A stretch of DNA of 56,358 nucleotides from Novosphingobium clariflavum. Lineage in GTDB: Bacteria > Pseudomonadota > Alphaproteobacteria > Sphingomonadales > Sphingomonadaceae. How positions within the stretch are numbered: position 1 is the stretch's first letter; each line of letters begins with the position of its first letter. Location: assembly GCF_026420865.1 (NCBI RefSeq), contig NZ_JAPCWC010000024.1:1-56358 (forward strand). Direction: 5' to 3'. The notes beneath the pieces were generated by a model that was not told the DNA's origin, searched no databases, and worked only from the letters and a program-made list of their open reading frames with translations. Position numbers and translations under genes: made by a program. Shown here one piece after another: positions 38,833 to 47,581 of this stretch.

Positions 38833-39306
38833 TCAGGCGGAGATATCGGCCAGCGTCGCGCCGAGCGCCTGTGCGGCGTCCTGTGCGGCGAGGCGCACCT
38901 GAAGGCCGCGCTGGCCGCCGTTGATGAAGATCGCGTCCCACAGGATCGCGGTCTCGTCGATCACGACGGGAACGCGCTTCATCTGCCCGAACGGGCTGAT
39001 GCCGCCAACCTTGTAGCCGGTCAGGCGTTCGGCCTCGGCGGGTTTCATCATCGCCGCGCTCTTGACGCCGAGCGCGGCGGCGGCGCGCTTCATCGAGACT
39101 TCGCCGCTGCTCGGGGCGATCACGCAGGCGGGCTTGCCGTCGGCCAGCACCATCAGCGTCTTGAACACCTGCCCCGGATCGGCGCCGATCGCCTCTGCCG
39201 CGGCGCGGCCGATGCTGTCTGCCGAGGGATCGTAGTCGTAGCTGTGCAGGCTGAAGGCAATGCCAGCCTGTTCGAGCATCTTCGTCGCGCGGGTCGCCTG
39301 AGCCAT
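38833..39306 (-). CDS. ybaK: Cys-tRNA(Pro)/aminoacyl-tRNA deacylase YbaK/EbsC
   Basis: A 157-residue editing enzyme that hydrolyses mischarged Cys-tRNA(Pro). Family features are the N-terminal TRATKMLEQAGIAFSLHSYDYD, VFKTLMVLADGKPACVIAPSS with the key Lys, LGVKSAAMMKPAEAERLTGYKVGGISPFGQ, and the C-terminal ETAILWDAIFINGGQRG. The start ATG 39306 has AGGA six bases upstream. It lies on the other side of the riboswitch region, on the same strand, but transcribed into it; nothing links it to B12. Confidence 0.92.
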   Translation of the reverse strand: MAQATRATKMLEQAGIAFSLHSYDYDPSADSIGRAAAEAIGADPGQVFKTLMVLADGKPACVIAPSSGEVSMKRAAAALGVKSAAMMKPAEAERLTGYKVGGISPFGQMKRVPVVIDETAILWDAIFINGGQRGLQVRLAAQDAAQALGATLADISA

Positions 39307-39314
39307 GGGGTGTC

Positions 39315-39343
39315 CTAGGCGGCGCGGACGCATTTCGCAACGC
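39315..39343 (+). repeat. Dispersed repeat, right half
   Basis: CTAGGCGGCGCGGACGCATT and the following TCGCAACGC match the reverse complement of 2752-2775 (CTAGGCGGCGTGGACAAATT) and the right half of 55704-55750. It lies nine bases from the ybaK start codon, in its upstream region. The rest of the 220-bp gap to the next gene shows no gene. Confidence 0.6.
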
Positions 39344-39526
39344 CGCGCTTGGCTTGCAAGCGGCGCCGCCCAGCCCGCTGCGAACACGTCTCCAAGTGCG
39401 GATTTCACTGACTTTTTGCGCGTTGGACCTCGCTGGCAAAGTCGTTACAACTTCGGCCATGACCTTGCGCCTCGCTTCCCGCATCCCATCCCTGCCGTGC
39501 CGGATCCCCCCTTTCGGAGGCCGCGC

Positions 39527-41113
39527 ATGACGCCGGAAGCCGGGGCGAGAGCGGCATTGCAGCGCGGCGACCTTCACGGTGCGGCCGCCGCTGCCCGCGC
39601 GCTGGCCGACAGCGACCCGCAGGACCCGGCGGGCTATTTTCTGCTTGGTATCGCGGCGGCGGAAGCCGGGCAGATCGCCAAGGCGGTGCCGCTGATCGAG
39701 GCCGCGGTGGAACGCGGGCCCCGCGCCGAATATCTTGCGCATCTGGCCCGGCTGCTGATCCTGCTGCGGCGCGACGGCGAGGCGGCGGAGGCCGCGCGGC
39801 AGGCCATGGCACTGCCGCCCGGCGATGCGCTGACCTGCGACACCATCGGCTGCGTGCTGGCGCGGCTGGGCGATCACGAGGCGTCGATGGTGCCGTTTGC
39901 CGGCGCGGTCGCGGCCGAGCCGGACAATCTCGACTATCGCTACAACCTGGCGGCGGCGAGCGGGTTTACCGGGCGGGTCGAGGAGGCGCGCGGGCACTAC
40001 GAGCGGATCCTTGCTGCCGATCCCGGCAATGCGCGCGCGCATTATGCGCTGGCGATCCTCTCGCGCCAGACGCACGAGGCCCATCACGTGCCCCGGCTGG
40101 AAGCGGCGCTGGCCGCCGCGGCGCGGCCGGACGATGCCTTGCGCATCCGGTATGCGCTGGCCAAGGAACTCGAGGACCTCGGCCAGGCGGCGGCGGCATT
40201 CGGCCACCTGTCCCTCGCCAATGCCGCGCACAAGCGGGCGATCCGCTACGATTTCGCGCAGGACGCGGCGATCTTCGATGCCATCGAGGCGACGTTCGGC
40301 GGCGCGGGGCTGGCGGATCCGGGGCCGGGCTACCAAGGCGCTGACGATGCGCCGATCTTTGTGGTCGGCATGCCGCGCACGGGCACCACGCTGGTCGACC
40401 GCATCCTGTCCTCGCACGCCGATGTCGGCTCGGCCGGAGAGCTTCAGGCGATGCCGCTGGCGGTCAAGCAACTGGCGGGCAGGCACCTGGCGGGCACGCC
40501 TTCGCGGCTGGTGATCGATCCGGCGACGGTGGCGGCGAGCGCGGCGATCGACCCCCGCCTTGTCGGCGAGGCCTACATGGCCCGCGCCGCGCACCAGCGC
40601 CCGCAAGGCACGGCGCGGTTCGTCGACAAGCTGCCGGCCAATTTCCTCTATATCGGCCATATCCTGCGGGCCTTCCCGAAGGCCTCGGTGGTCTGCCTGC
40701 GCCGCCATCCGATGGACACGGTGTGGAGCAACTACAAGAACCTGTTTGCCAGCCTCTCGGCCTATTACGGCTACTCCTACGATCTCATGGACACGGCGCG
40801 CTATTACCTGCGCTTCGACCGGCTGATGGCATTGTGGGAGCGGCTCTATCCGGGCCGGGTGCTGCAATTGAGCTATGAAGGGCTGGTCGCCGACCAGGAA
40901 GGCCAGACCCGCCGCCTGCTCGGCCACTGCGGGCTGGGCTGGGACGCGGCCTGCCTGGCCTTCCACGAGAACCGCGCCGCCGTCGCCACGCCGAGCGCCG
41001 CGCAAGTGCGGCGCAAGCTCAACAGCGACGCGGTGGGCCGCTGGAAGAGCCAGGGCGAGGGCATGGCCGAAGTCGCGGCCTTTTTCCGGGCAGAGGGCAT
41101 CGCGATCGACTGA
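39527..41113 (+). CDS. TPR-containing sulfotransferase
   Basis: A 528-residue protein from the ATG at 39527, with GGAGG six bases upstream; an open frame extends further without family sequence. Residues 1-250 are tetratricopeptide-type helices (AGYFLLGIAAAEAGQIAKAV, ARAHYALAILSRQ). From about 276 a Sulfotransfer_3-type domain begins with the PAPS 5'-phosphosulfate loop FVVGMPRTGTTLVDRIL, continues with FVDKLPANFLYIGHI and VVCLRRHPMDTVWSNYK (3'-phosphate-binding type), and ends with RRKLNSDAVGRWK. Such proteins sulfate unknown, often protein or lipid, substrates. No signal peptide is seen, so a cytosolic action is likely. A sulfur-related pair lies about 4 kb downstream. Confidence 0.88.
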   Translation: MTPEAGARAALQRGDLHGAAAAARALADSDPQDPAGYFLLGIAAAEAGQIAKAVPLIEAAVERGPRAEYLAHLARLLILLRRDGEAAEAARQAMALPPGDALTCDTIGCVLARLGDHEASMVPFAGAVAAEPDNLDYRYNLAAASGFTGRVEEARGHYERILAADPGNARAHYALAILSRQTHEAHHVPRLEAALAAAARPDDALRIRYALAKELEDLGQAAAAFGHLSLANAAHKRAIRYDFAQDAAIFDAIEATFGGAGLADPGPGYQGADDAPIFVVGMPRTGTTLVDRILSSHADVGSAGELQAMPLAVKQLAGRHLAGTPSRLVIDPATVAASAAIDPRLVGEAYMARAAHQRPQGTARFVDKLPANFLYIGHILRAFPKASVVCLRRHPMDTVWSNYKNLFASLSAYYGYSYDLMDTARYYLRFDRLMALWERLYPGRVLQLSYEGLVADQEGQTRRLLGHCGLGWDAACLAFHENRAAVATPSAAQVRRKLNSDAVGRWKSQGEGMAEVAAFFRAEGIAID

Positions 41114-41125
41114 GTGGACGGAAAA

Positions 41126-41156
41126 CGGCGCGGAAAAACCGGAGTTTCCCGCGCCG
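41126..41156. terminator. Bidirectional terminator hairpin
   Basis: CGGCGCGGAAA (41126-41136) pairs with TTTCCCGCGCCG (41145-41156) with one bulged base. It fills the 71-bp gap between the convergent sulfotransferase and TBDR genes. Confidence 0.7.
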
Positions 41157-41184
41157 CCTTCCGGTTGCCTGTCCTGGGCTTCGA

Positions 41185-43623
41185 TCAGAAGCGCATGGTG
41201 CCCTGCAGGCCGATCGTGCGCGGCTGGGCGACCGAGCGGCCATAGTAGCGCGAAACCACCCCGTCGTTGACGATGCCGGCGCGGGTCAGGTCGTTGCTGA
41301 CGCCGGTCACGGCATACTTGTCGAAGATGTTGGTGGCGTAGAGACCGATGTCGTACATCGCCGTCTTGTAGGTGATGTTGGCCTGGTGCATCCAGTAATC
41401 GGGCAGCTTTTCCCCGCCGGCACGGGCGCCCACGCGGGTCAGGATGTTGCCGGTATAGGTCGCCGTCCAGCCGAAGGCGAGGCTGTTGTCGCCCACCGGC
41501 AGGTCGTAGCTCACGCCGATCGCCCCCTTGTTCTTGGCCGATCCGGGCAGCCGGTCGCCGACCTCGGCGTCGACCAGCCCGTCATGCGTCGAAAGCAGGT
41601 TGGCGACGCCCTCGGTCAGGTGCGCGTCGAGGTAGGAGTAGTTGCCGCGGATCGACAGGCCGGGGATCGGCCGGGCCTCGAACGAGGCGTCGATGCCCTT
41701 CGACACCGCCTTGCCGCCGTTCACGGTGATGCCGATGGCGCCGTAATAGGTCTGGCCGGCAAGCTGGATGCCGTCCCAGTCGATGTGGAAGGCCGAAATG
41801 CTGAAGTTCAGCTTGTTGTCGAGGAACTGGCCGCGCATGCCGATTTCGGCGTTCTTGGTCTTGTCGGGGCCGTAGGAGAGTTCGTTGGGCAGCGCGCAGA
41901 GCGTCTGGCCGTCCTGCGGCAGGCCAGCGTTGTACTTGTCGATCACGTCTTGGCTGCAGGGCGCGGTGCGGTTCACGCCGCCGATGCGGTAGCCGGTCGA
42001 CCAGGTGCCGTAGACCATGAACTCGGGCGAGATGTTCCACGAGGCGTTGATCTTGTAGACAAGACCGTCCTTGCCGGTGGAGCCCGAACGCGTGGCGTAC
42101 GTGTCGTCCCAGAGCGGGAGGTAGGAACCGCCGTTCACCCAGGCATTGTACTTGTAGTAGCGCAGGCCGCCGGTGAGCTGCAGGTCGTCGGTGAAGTGCA
42201 CGGTGGCTTCGCCGTAGAGCCCCTTCTCGTCATTGGTGCTGCGCACGAACGAGGAATACTCGTGGGCATATTCGGGATTGCTGTGATCGGTGACGAACGC
42301 GGTATCCCAGTTGTCGGGGTCGTTGGCCCATTCGGGGAAGCCGGGCACGTATTCGTCGTAGTTCGACTTGTAGTGCTGGCGGTTCCAGAAGGCACCGGCG
42401 ACAAAGCTCAGCGGCCCCTCGAAGGTCGAGACGAGGCGCAGCTCGTTGGTGAACTCGTATTCCTTCTGTGCCGACTTGTTGTAGCTGGAGAACGCCGGGA
42501 AGGCCTCGTAGCCGTAGTCGAGGTCGAGCAGCAGGTCGGTGTTGTCTGCCTGGTACTTGGTCTTGCGCTGCGTATAGGCCGAGACGAACACGACGTTGAC
42601 CGCATCGTGCACGTTGCCCTCGATCTCCAGGCTCAGCATGTCCCCGGTGCGGGTGGCCGGTTCGAGGTAGCGCCAGGGTGCCTCGTACTTGCCCTCGCCC
42701 GAATAGCCGCCGCCGGTGGACGACTGGCCGTCGGTGTGGGTGCGCTGGTGCGCGTAAGTGACATAGGCCTTGAGGTCGTCGGTATAGAACGCGAGCTGGT
42801 TGCGGGTGGTGAACGTGCGCTCGAAGTTCGCGTCGCTGCGTGACTTGAAGTTGGCGGCCTGCTGCTCGGCGGTGCCGAGCGGGTTGCTGGCGTCGCCCGG
42901 CTGCGGCAGCGAGACGCCGGGATCCTGCAGCAGGTAGTTGTAGTCGATATAGCCCGGCGTGAAGTAGTAGCCGGTGGCCGAGCGGAAGGCGATGTGGTCC
43001 TTCATCAGCGGGATGTTGACGACGCCGTAGCCGTTGTAGCCGGTGTCCTTGGAGTGGGCCATGTCGAAGACCTGGCCGTGGACCTCGCCCGAGAACTGCG
43101 TCGCGTCGGGGCGGTTGGGCATGTTGCGCATGGCGCCGGCCAGGGTGCCGAGGCCGTAGAGCGTGCCTTGCGGGCCGAGCAGCGTCTCGACGCGGTTGAT
43201 GTCGATCAGCTTGAAGTCGTAATACATCGGCACTTCGCCGAGATACATGCCGACCGCCGAGTTGCTGTTGTCGCCGCCGGTCGCCGAAGTGTCGTCGGCC
43301 GAAAGACCGCGCATGACGATGGTGCCGGCGCCGCGCGGGCCGGTGTCGAGGATGGTCACGCCGGGGGTGAAGGCGCCGAGGTTGCGCATGTCGTCGACGT
43401 GGAGGTCCTGCAGGTCCTTGCCGCCCAGCGCGCTGATGTTGATCGGCGTTTCCATGATCGTGGTGTCGCGGCGGGTGGCCGAGACGATGATGACGTCACC
43501 GCCGCCGCCGCTGCCCTCGGCGGCAGGCGCGGCATCCTCGGCCATCGCGGGCATGGCAAGGGCGACGTTGGTGAAGATGGTTGCGGACAGCAGCCCGACT
43601 TTCAGTTTCGCGCGATATGTCAT
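41185..43623 (-). CDS. TonB-dependent receptor (sphingomonad COG1629 type)
   Basis: An 812-residue outer-membrane receptor. The ATG at 43623 follows TAGGGA by five bases. The signal peptide ends LAMPAMAED; a Gly-rich linker precedes the TonB-box-like DVIIVSATRRDT. The plug has IMETPINISALGGKDLQ, LGAFTPGVTILDTGPRG, IVMRGLSADD and RVETLLGPQGTLYGLGTLAGAMR. The barrel ends NIFDKYAVTGV and finally GTMRF. The TPINISA and GPQGTLYG motifs belong to the group common in sphingomonads, with varied non-siderophore ligands. No Fur box is visible. A sterol-desaturase-family gene lies 208 bases upstream on the same strand, which may hint at a hydrophobic ligand. Confidence 0.92.
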   Translation of the reverse strand: MTYRAKLKVGLLSATIFTNVALAMPAMAEDAAPAAEGSGGGGDVIIVSATRRDTTIMETPINISALGGKDLQDLHVDDMRNLGAFTPGVTILDTGPRGAGTIVMRGLSADDTSATGGDNSNSAVGMYLGEVPMYYDFKLIDINRVETLLGPQGTLYGLGTLAGAMRNMPNRPDATQFSGEVHGQVFDMAHSKDTGYNGYGVVNIPLMKDHIAFRSATGYYFTPGYIDYNYLLQDPGVSLPQPGDASNPLGTAEQQAANFKSRSDANFERTFTTRNQLAFYTDDLKAYVTYAHQRTHTDGQSSTGGGYSGEGKYEAPWRYLEPATRTGDMLSLEIEGNVHDAVNVVFVSAYTQRKTKYQADNTDLLLDLDYGYEAFPAFSSYNKSAQKEYEFTNELRLVSTFEGPLSFVAGAFWNRQHYKSNYDEYVPGFPEWANDPDNWDTAFVTDHSNPEYAHEYSSFVRSTNDEKGLYGEATVHFTDDLQLTGGLRYYKYNAWVNGGSYLPLWDDTYATRSGSTGKDGLVYKINASWNISPEFMVYGTWSTGYRIGGVNRTAPCSQDVIDKYNAGLPQDGQTLCALPNELSYGPDKTKNAEIGMRGQFLDNKLNFSISAFHIDWDGIQLAGQTYYGAIGITVNGGKAVSKGIDASFEARPIPGLSIRGNYSYLDAHLTEGVANLLSTHDGLVDAEVGDRLPGSAKNKGAIGVSYDLPVGDNSLAFGWTATYTGNILTRVGARAGGEKLPDYWMHQANITYKTAMYDIGLYATNIFDKYAVTGVSNDLTRAGIVNDGVVSRYYGRSVAQPRTIGLQGTMRF

Positions 43624-43831
43624 GTGCTTCCCTATCTATTATGCCAGTACTTGAGTACGACCTCGCCCGCGCCCCGGCGCGGGTGCGCCAGAACCTCTCG
43701 GGTGCTGCTTGCGATGACACTTGTCGCGCGTCCGCCATCGCTTGACGGATGGTTCTGTCGACGCGCTTGCTGCTCCCGGCGTGGTCAAGTTCCGCCGGGG
43801 CGTTCCTCCGAAGTCGGCTCTGCGCCGCAGA

Positions 43832-44791
43832 TCATCCGTTGGCGGCCGGGGTGGTGTCCCTCGCCGGTTGCCGGGCGCGGGCGATCAGGGGCTGGAACGG
43901 GAACAGGAACTGTTCCGCGATCGAGAGCCGCTTGCGTTCGTCCTGGCCGACCACGGCGGATTCGCCGTCGCGGAAGGTGCCGAAGACACGGTCGAGCAGG
44001 ATGAGCGAGTTGGCGTAGTTGCACCGGGTGGCTTCGTAATCCGTCGAGTGGTGCAGGCTGTGGTGGCGGATCGTGGTGAAGAAGAAGGCATAGAACGGCG
44101 GCGGGTCCGCCCGGACATTGGCGTGGGCGAAGGTCGAGATCACGGCCAGCACGTTGAACCCGCAGAATACCGCCGCGGTCGGCAGGTCGAACAGGGCGAC
44201 GATGCTCAGGCTGATGAGGAACAGCTCGATCGGGTTGCCCACCGCGCCCTTCATCGCGTTGAGCTGGGTCAGGTGGTGATGCGGCGCGTGGGTCAGCCAG
44301 AACGGCGTCCAGTTGTGCATCAGCCGGTGCATCCAGTACTGGCCGAATTCGATGAGGAACACCACCAGCGCGACTTGCACGACAAAGGGCAGGTGCATCG
44401 CCCACTGGGTGGTGATGCCGAGCGAGGCCTTGAGGCTTGCCAACGGATCGTCGGCCAGCGTCGCGGTGGTCCAGGCGATCACGGTGGCGCTGAGCACCAC
44501 GTAGAACAGGTCGGTCGCGAACTCGCGCCAGGTCATGCGCCAGCCGGCATGGCGCTCGGCGACCCATTCGAGGGCGAGAACCGCTGCCGTCGTCAGCGAG
44601 GTGGCGACGATGATCGCGTTGGGATTGTCGGTCCAGGCTTTCGGGGCATAGGCCCACAGCAGCACGACGAGAGCGACAAAAGCGGGGGGGACGAGATTGA
44701 GAAGCGTCTGCTTCAGCCAGCGGTCCGAAGACGCCCCGCCCGATGGCGCGTAGCCTGAGAGAACTGCATTGCTGGCCGGCAGTCGTTCCAT
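43832..44791 (-). CDS. Sterol desaturase/fatty-acid hydroxylase superfamily membrane protein
   Basis: A di-iron membrane oxygenase of about 319 residues from the ATG at 44791, which has GGGGG seven bases upstream; a longer start at 44875 has no ribosome site. Four to six hydrophobic segments (TLLNLVPPAFVALVVLLWAY, PFVVQVALVVFLIEFGQYW) surround the histidine boxes HRLMH, HAPHHH and RHHSLHH, the expected HxxxH/HxxHH pattern. The C-terminal NYANSLILLDRVFGTFRD is typical. The family oxidises sterols, lipids or carotenoids; the substrate here is unknown. It is transcribed toward the TBDR at 41185. The gap between holds a GC-rich hairpin (43666-43683) and GTAC-TTGA-GTAC. Confidence 0.88.
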   Translation of the reverse strand: MERLPASNAVLSGYAPSGGASSDRWLKQTLLNLVPPAFVALVVLLWAYAPKAWTDNPNAIIVATSLTTAAVLALEWVAERHAGWRMTWREFATDLFYVVLSATVIAWTTATLADDPLASLKASLGITTQWAMHLPFVVQVALVVFLIEFGQYWMHRLMHNWTPFWLTHAPHHHLTQLNAMKGAVGNPIELFLISLSIVALFDLPTAAVFCGFNVLAVISTFAHANVRADPPPFYAFFFTTIRHHSLHHSTDYEATRCNYANSLILLDRVFGTFRDGESAVVGQDERKRLSIAEQFLFPFQPLIARARQPARDTTPAANG

Positions 44792-45408
44792 CGAAAAACC
44801 CCCATCCAGACCGGTTGACCGGCCTGTTGTTACAGAATGCTCCTTCCCGCTTTCATCGCTCTGAACCGGCGACATGGGTACACGGTATGGATATTACGTT
44901 TCGCGTCAAGCGTATTAATGCTGCACTTGCGGCATGGTCGGTCGGGACTATTGAAATGACGCAAAACCGTCATTTTCATGCCGGCCCGGTAACACCGGAT
45001 GCGCGCTGGCGGGCCAGCTGCCGGTGTGCGCATGCAGCAATCGTGCAACGCCGGGCGAGCGACTGATTCGTCGATGCCGGGCCAGGGACGGCCCAGGGAC
45101 GCCCCAAGGACGCCTTCAAGGGGGTGTAGAATTGGTTGCGCCGATCCGCCTCCGGCGCGCGGCGACCGTGCTTGACGGTAAATTCTCAATCAAATAACTT
45201 GAGAATGTCGACGGGGGGACCTGGCCTGCCGGCGTCCGTTCGTTCCAGTCCGCGGCATTTGACCGAGAAGCAGCTTGCTCCGCGTTACCAACGGCTAAAG
45301 CGCGCGGCGCCCGGACGACAACGTCAGGCATCGTGTTCTCCAACGATCAGGTGATACGATGACCTTACGCTTCACGGCGACCACCCGCGTTTCCTCGGAG
45401 TTTGCCGC
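44792..45408. other. Long divergent intergenic region with palindromes
   Basis: A 617-bp gap between the divergent membrane oxygenase and TauD-like genes. I find no credible gene. It contains AATGACG/CGTCATT inverted arms (44955-44961, 44968-44974) and a perfect ATTCTCAA/TTGAGAAT pair (45182-45189, 45199-45206). Locally it is less GC-rich than its neighbours, as expected for a regulatory region. Confidence 0.6.
45182..45206. promoter_or_regulatory. Operator-like inverted repeat upstream of tauD-like gene
   Basis: ATTCTCAA (45182-45189) and TTGAGAAT (45199-45206) are perfect 8-bp arms with a 9-base AT-rich centre, the geometry of a dimeric regulator site such as a LysR-type protein. It lies about 200 bp before the dioxygenase start. 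The regulator is unknown. Confidence 0.4.
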
Positions 45409-46284
45409 ATGACCCTGGAAATCCGTCCGCACGGCCGCGTCGGCGCCGAAGTCCTCGGCATCGATCTTGCGCGCTCCTTGTCCGGCGAGGAATTTGCGGC
45501 AGTCCGGCGTGCCTTTGCCGAACATGGCGTGATCTTTTTCCGCGACCAGTCGATCGATGAAGCCCAGCACATCGCCTTTGCGCGGCGCTGGGGGGCGATC
45601 AACATCAACCGCTTCTTTGCCGCGCATCCCGCCTATCCCGAGATCGCGCTGGTGGTGAAGGAGCCGGACCAGCAGCACAACATCGGCGGCGGCTGGCATA
45701 CCGACCATTCCTACGACTTCGAGCCGGCGCTGGGGTCGATCCTTGCCGCCCGCGAATTGCCGCCCGAAGGCGGGGCAACGGCCTTTGCCTCGATGTATGC
45801 CGCCTACGACGGCCTGCCGGAAAGGCTGAAGGCGCGGATCGAGGGGCGCCGTGCCGTCCACTCCGCCCGGCATGTCTTCGGCAGCAAGGCCGCGCTTTAC
45901 GAAGCGGCGCAGGACACGCGCGGCGACGGCAGCCGCGCCGGGCGCATCGGCAATGCCGCGGCCGCCGACGTGCTCGACGATCCGGTCCACCCGGTGGTGA
46001 TCGTCCATCCGCTTAGCGGCAAGCGCGCGATCTACGTCAATCCCGGCTTCACCCTGCACATCCAGGGGCTGGACGCCGCAGAATCGGCCGATCTCCTCGC
46101 CGAACTCTACGCCCATTGCCAGAAGCCGGAGTTCCAGGAAGACTTCCACTGGCGCGATGGCTCGATCGCGTTCTGGGACAACCGCGCGACCTGGCACTAT
46201 GCCTACAACGACTATCACGGCCATCGGCGCGAGATGCACCGGATCACCATCGAAGGCGTCGCCCTCGAGGATCACGCGGGGTAG
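45409..46284 (+). CDS. TauD/TfdA family alpha-ketoglutarate dioxygenase
   Basis: A 291-residue Fe(II)/2-oxoglutarate dioxygenase. The iron triad is H97 and D99 in GGWHTDHSYD and H277 in RREMHRITI; the 2-oxoglutarate Arg lies just before it in HGHRREM or just after. The N-terminus GAEVLGIDLARSLSGEEFAAVRRAF is typical of the family. Candidates are taurine, alkyl sulfate ester or phenoxy-acid dioxygenases; substrate cannot be fixed. It ends four bases before serine O-acetyltransferase, so the two are co-transcribed. Freeing sulfite or sulfate beside the first enzyme of cysteine synthesis makes a sulfonate or alkylsulfate role the best guess. Confidence 0.9.
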   Translation: MTLEIRPHGRVGAEVLGIDLARSLSGEEFAAVRRAFAEHGVIFFRDQSIDEAQHIAFARRWGAININRFFAAHPAYPEIALVVKEPDQQHNIGGGWHTDHSYDFEPALGSILAARELPPEGGATAFASMYAAYDGLPERLKARIEGRRAVHSARHVFGSKAALYEAAQDTRGDGSRAGRIGNAAAADVLDDPVHPVVIVHPLSGKRAIYVNPGFTLHIQGLDAAESADLLAELYAHCQKPEFQEDFHWRDGSIAFWDNRATWHYAYNDYHGHRREMHRITIEGVALEDHAG

Positions 46285-46288
46285 GACG

Positions 46289-47329
46289 ATGACGACGGAA
46301 AACAGCGCCCCCGAGGCGCAGAGCGCAGCGCCGGGCGCGGCGCAGAACGCGGGTGAGGACAATGCCGATTTCTGGCATGTCGGCGAGATCGTGGGGGAAC
46401 TGGCGCAGATCCGCCAGCACTGGCGTGCCACCAACAGTCCGCATGCCGAGCACGGTGTGGGCGGCTTTCCCTCCCGGGTGCGGCTGGCCAAGGTGGCGGA
46501 CGAGCTGTGCGGGGCGCTGTTCCCGCTGCGGCTCGGCCCGGACTTCGTGCGGCCGCACAACGAGGAGACGTTCGTCACCCAGTCGCTGCAGATCGCCCTC
46601 AGCCGGTTGCAGGCACAGGTTCGGCTGGAATTTGCCTATTCCGGCGAGATCGGCGGCGAGGATGGTGGGCCAGAGTCGGGACCGGAGTCGGGGCCCCGCC
46701 CCAGCGAGCGGCGCGCGGACGAGATCGTCCTCGCCTTCTCGCGCCAGTTGCCGGCGATCCGCCGCCAGCTCGATCGCGATCTCGAGGCGGCCTATGCGGG
46801 CGATCCTTCCGCACGCAGCATCGACGAAGTGCTGATCTGCTATCCGGGGCTGCTGGCGATCATCCACTACCGCCTCGCCCACGTCCTGCACGGGCTCGGC
46901 GCGCCGCTGGTCGCCCGGATCCTGAGCGAGATCGCCCATGGCACCACCGGCATCGACATCCACCCCGCGGCGCGTATCGGCCATGGCTTCTTCATCGATC
47001 ACGGCACCGGGGTGGTGATCGGGGAAACGGCCATCGTCGGCAACAACGTGCGGATCTATCAGGGCGTTACGCTGGGCGCCAAGGCCTATCCGCTGGATGG
47101 ATCGGTGGCCGCCGCCAAGGCCAGCGCGCGCCATCCCGTGGTCGAGGATGACGTGGTGATCTATGCGGGCGCCACGATCCTGGGCCGGGTGACCATCGGC
47201 AAGGGCGCGGAGATCGGCGGCAACGTCTGGCTGACCCATGGAGTGCCGGCCTACAGTGTCGTGCGCCAGGCCCGCGCGGTGGTGGTGTCGACCGGCAACC
47301 GCACTGTCCCCGCCGACGCGGTCAACTGA
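46289..47329 (+). CDS. cysE: Serine O-acetyltransferase (EpsC/CysE type)
   Basis: A 346-residue enzyme making O-acetylserine from serine and acetyl-CoA, the carbon skeleton for cysteine. Residues about 25-190 form the helical N-terminal region, with an unusual Gly/Glu/Pro-rich insert near residues 120-140. From about 205 the left-handed beta-helix starts: ISEIAHGTTGIDIHPAARIG, HGFFIDHGTGVVIGETAIVG with catalytic His, NNVRIYQGVTLGAKAY, and ILGRVTIGKGAEIGGNVWLT. The EpsC-like length exceeds E. coli CysE (about 273). The ATG at 46289 follows the TauD-like stop by four bases. An earlier in-frame ATG at 46157 is inside the dioxygenase gene. Confidence 0.92.
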   Translation: MTTENSAPEAQSAAPGAAQNAGEDNADFWHVGEIVGELAQIRQHWRATNSPHAEHGVGGFPSRVRLAKVADELCGALFPLRLGPDFVRPHNEETFVTQSLQIALSRLQAQVRLEFAYSGEIGGEDGGPESGPESGPRPSERRADEIVLAFSRQLPAIRRQLDRDLEAAYAGDPSARSIDEVLICYPGLLAIIHYRLAHVLHGLGAPLVARILSEIAHGTTGIDIHPAARIGHGFFIDHGTGVVIGETAIVGNNVRIYQGVTLGAKAYPLDGSVAAAKASARHPVVEDDVVIYAGATILGRVTIGKGAEIGGNVWLTHGVPAYSVVRQARAVVVSTGNRTVPADAVN

Positions 47330-47402
47330 AGGGGGAGCGCGCAAACATCCCTTGCCGACCTCCGGCGGTGATCTATTCTCGGGCTCAGGACCGATTGGCC
47401 GC

Positions 47403-47469
47403 GCCTCCGCCCCGGAGGGGTTGCGCCTGCGGCGCCAGCAGCGTTGCGGAATTTGTCCAGGCCGCCTAG
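47403..47469 (+). repeat. Dispersed composite repeat upstream of enoyl-CoA hydratase gene
   Basis: GCCTCCGCCCCGGAGGGGTT and the following bases match the reverse complement of about 2605-2655, and GCGGAATTTGTCCAGGCC plus GCCTAG (47446-47469) matches 2752-2775 at 23 of 24. The element fills part of the 250-bp gap between cysE and the hydratase gene; no gene is seen in the gap. Confidence 0.75.
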
Positions 47470-47581
47470 CGAAGGGTACAGGCCGGTGCCGTCCCCGAAT
47501 GCCCGTCGCGGGCATTTTCGGATGGTCTGGCGAAGAATGGCCGCACCGCGCAAGGGTCGGCGGCGGCAGGGAGAACATGCA

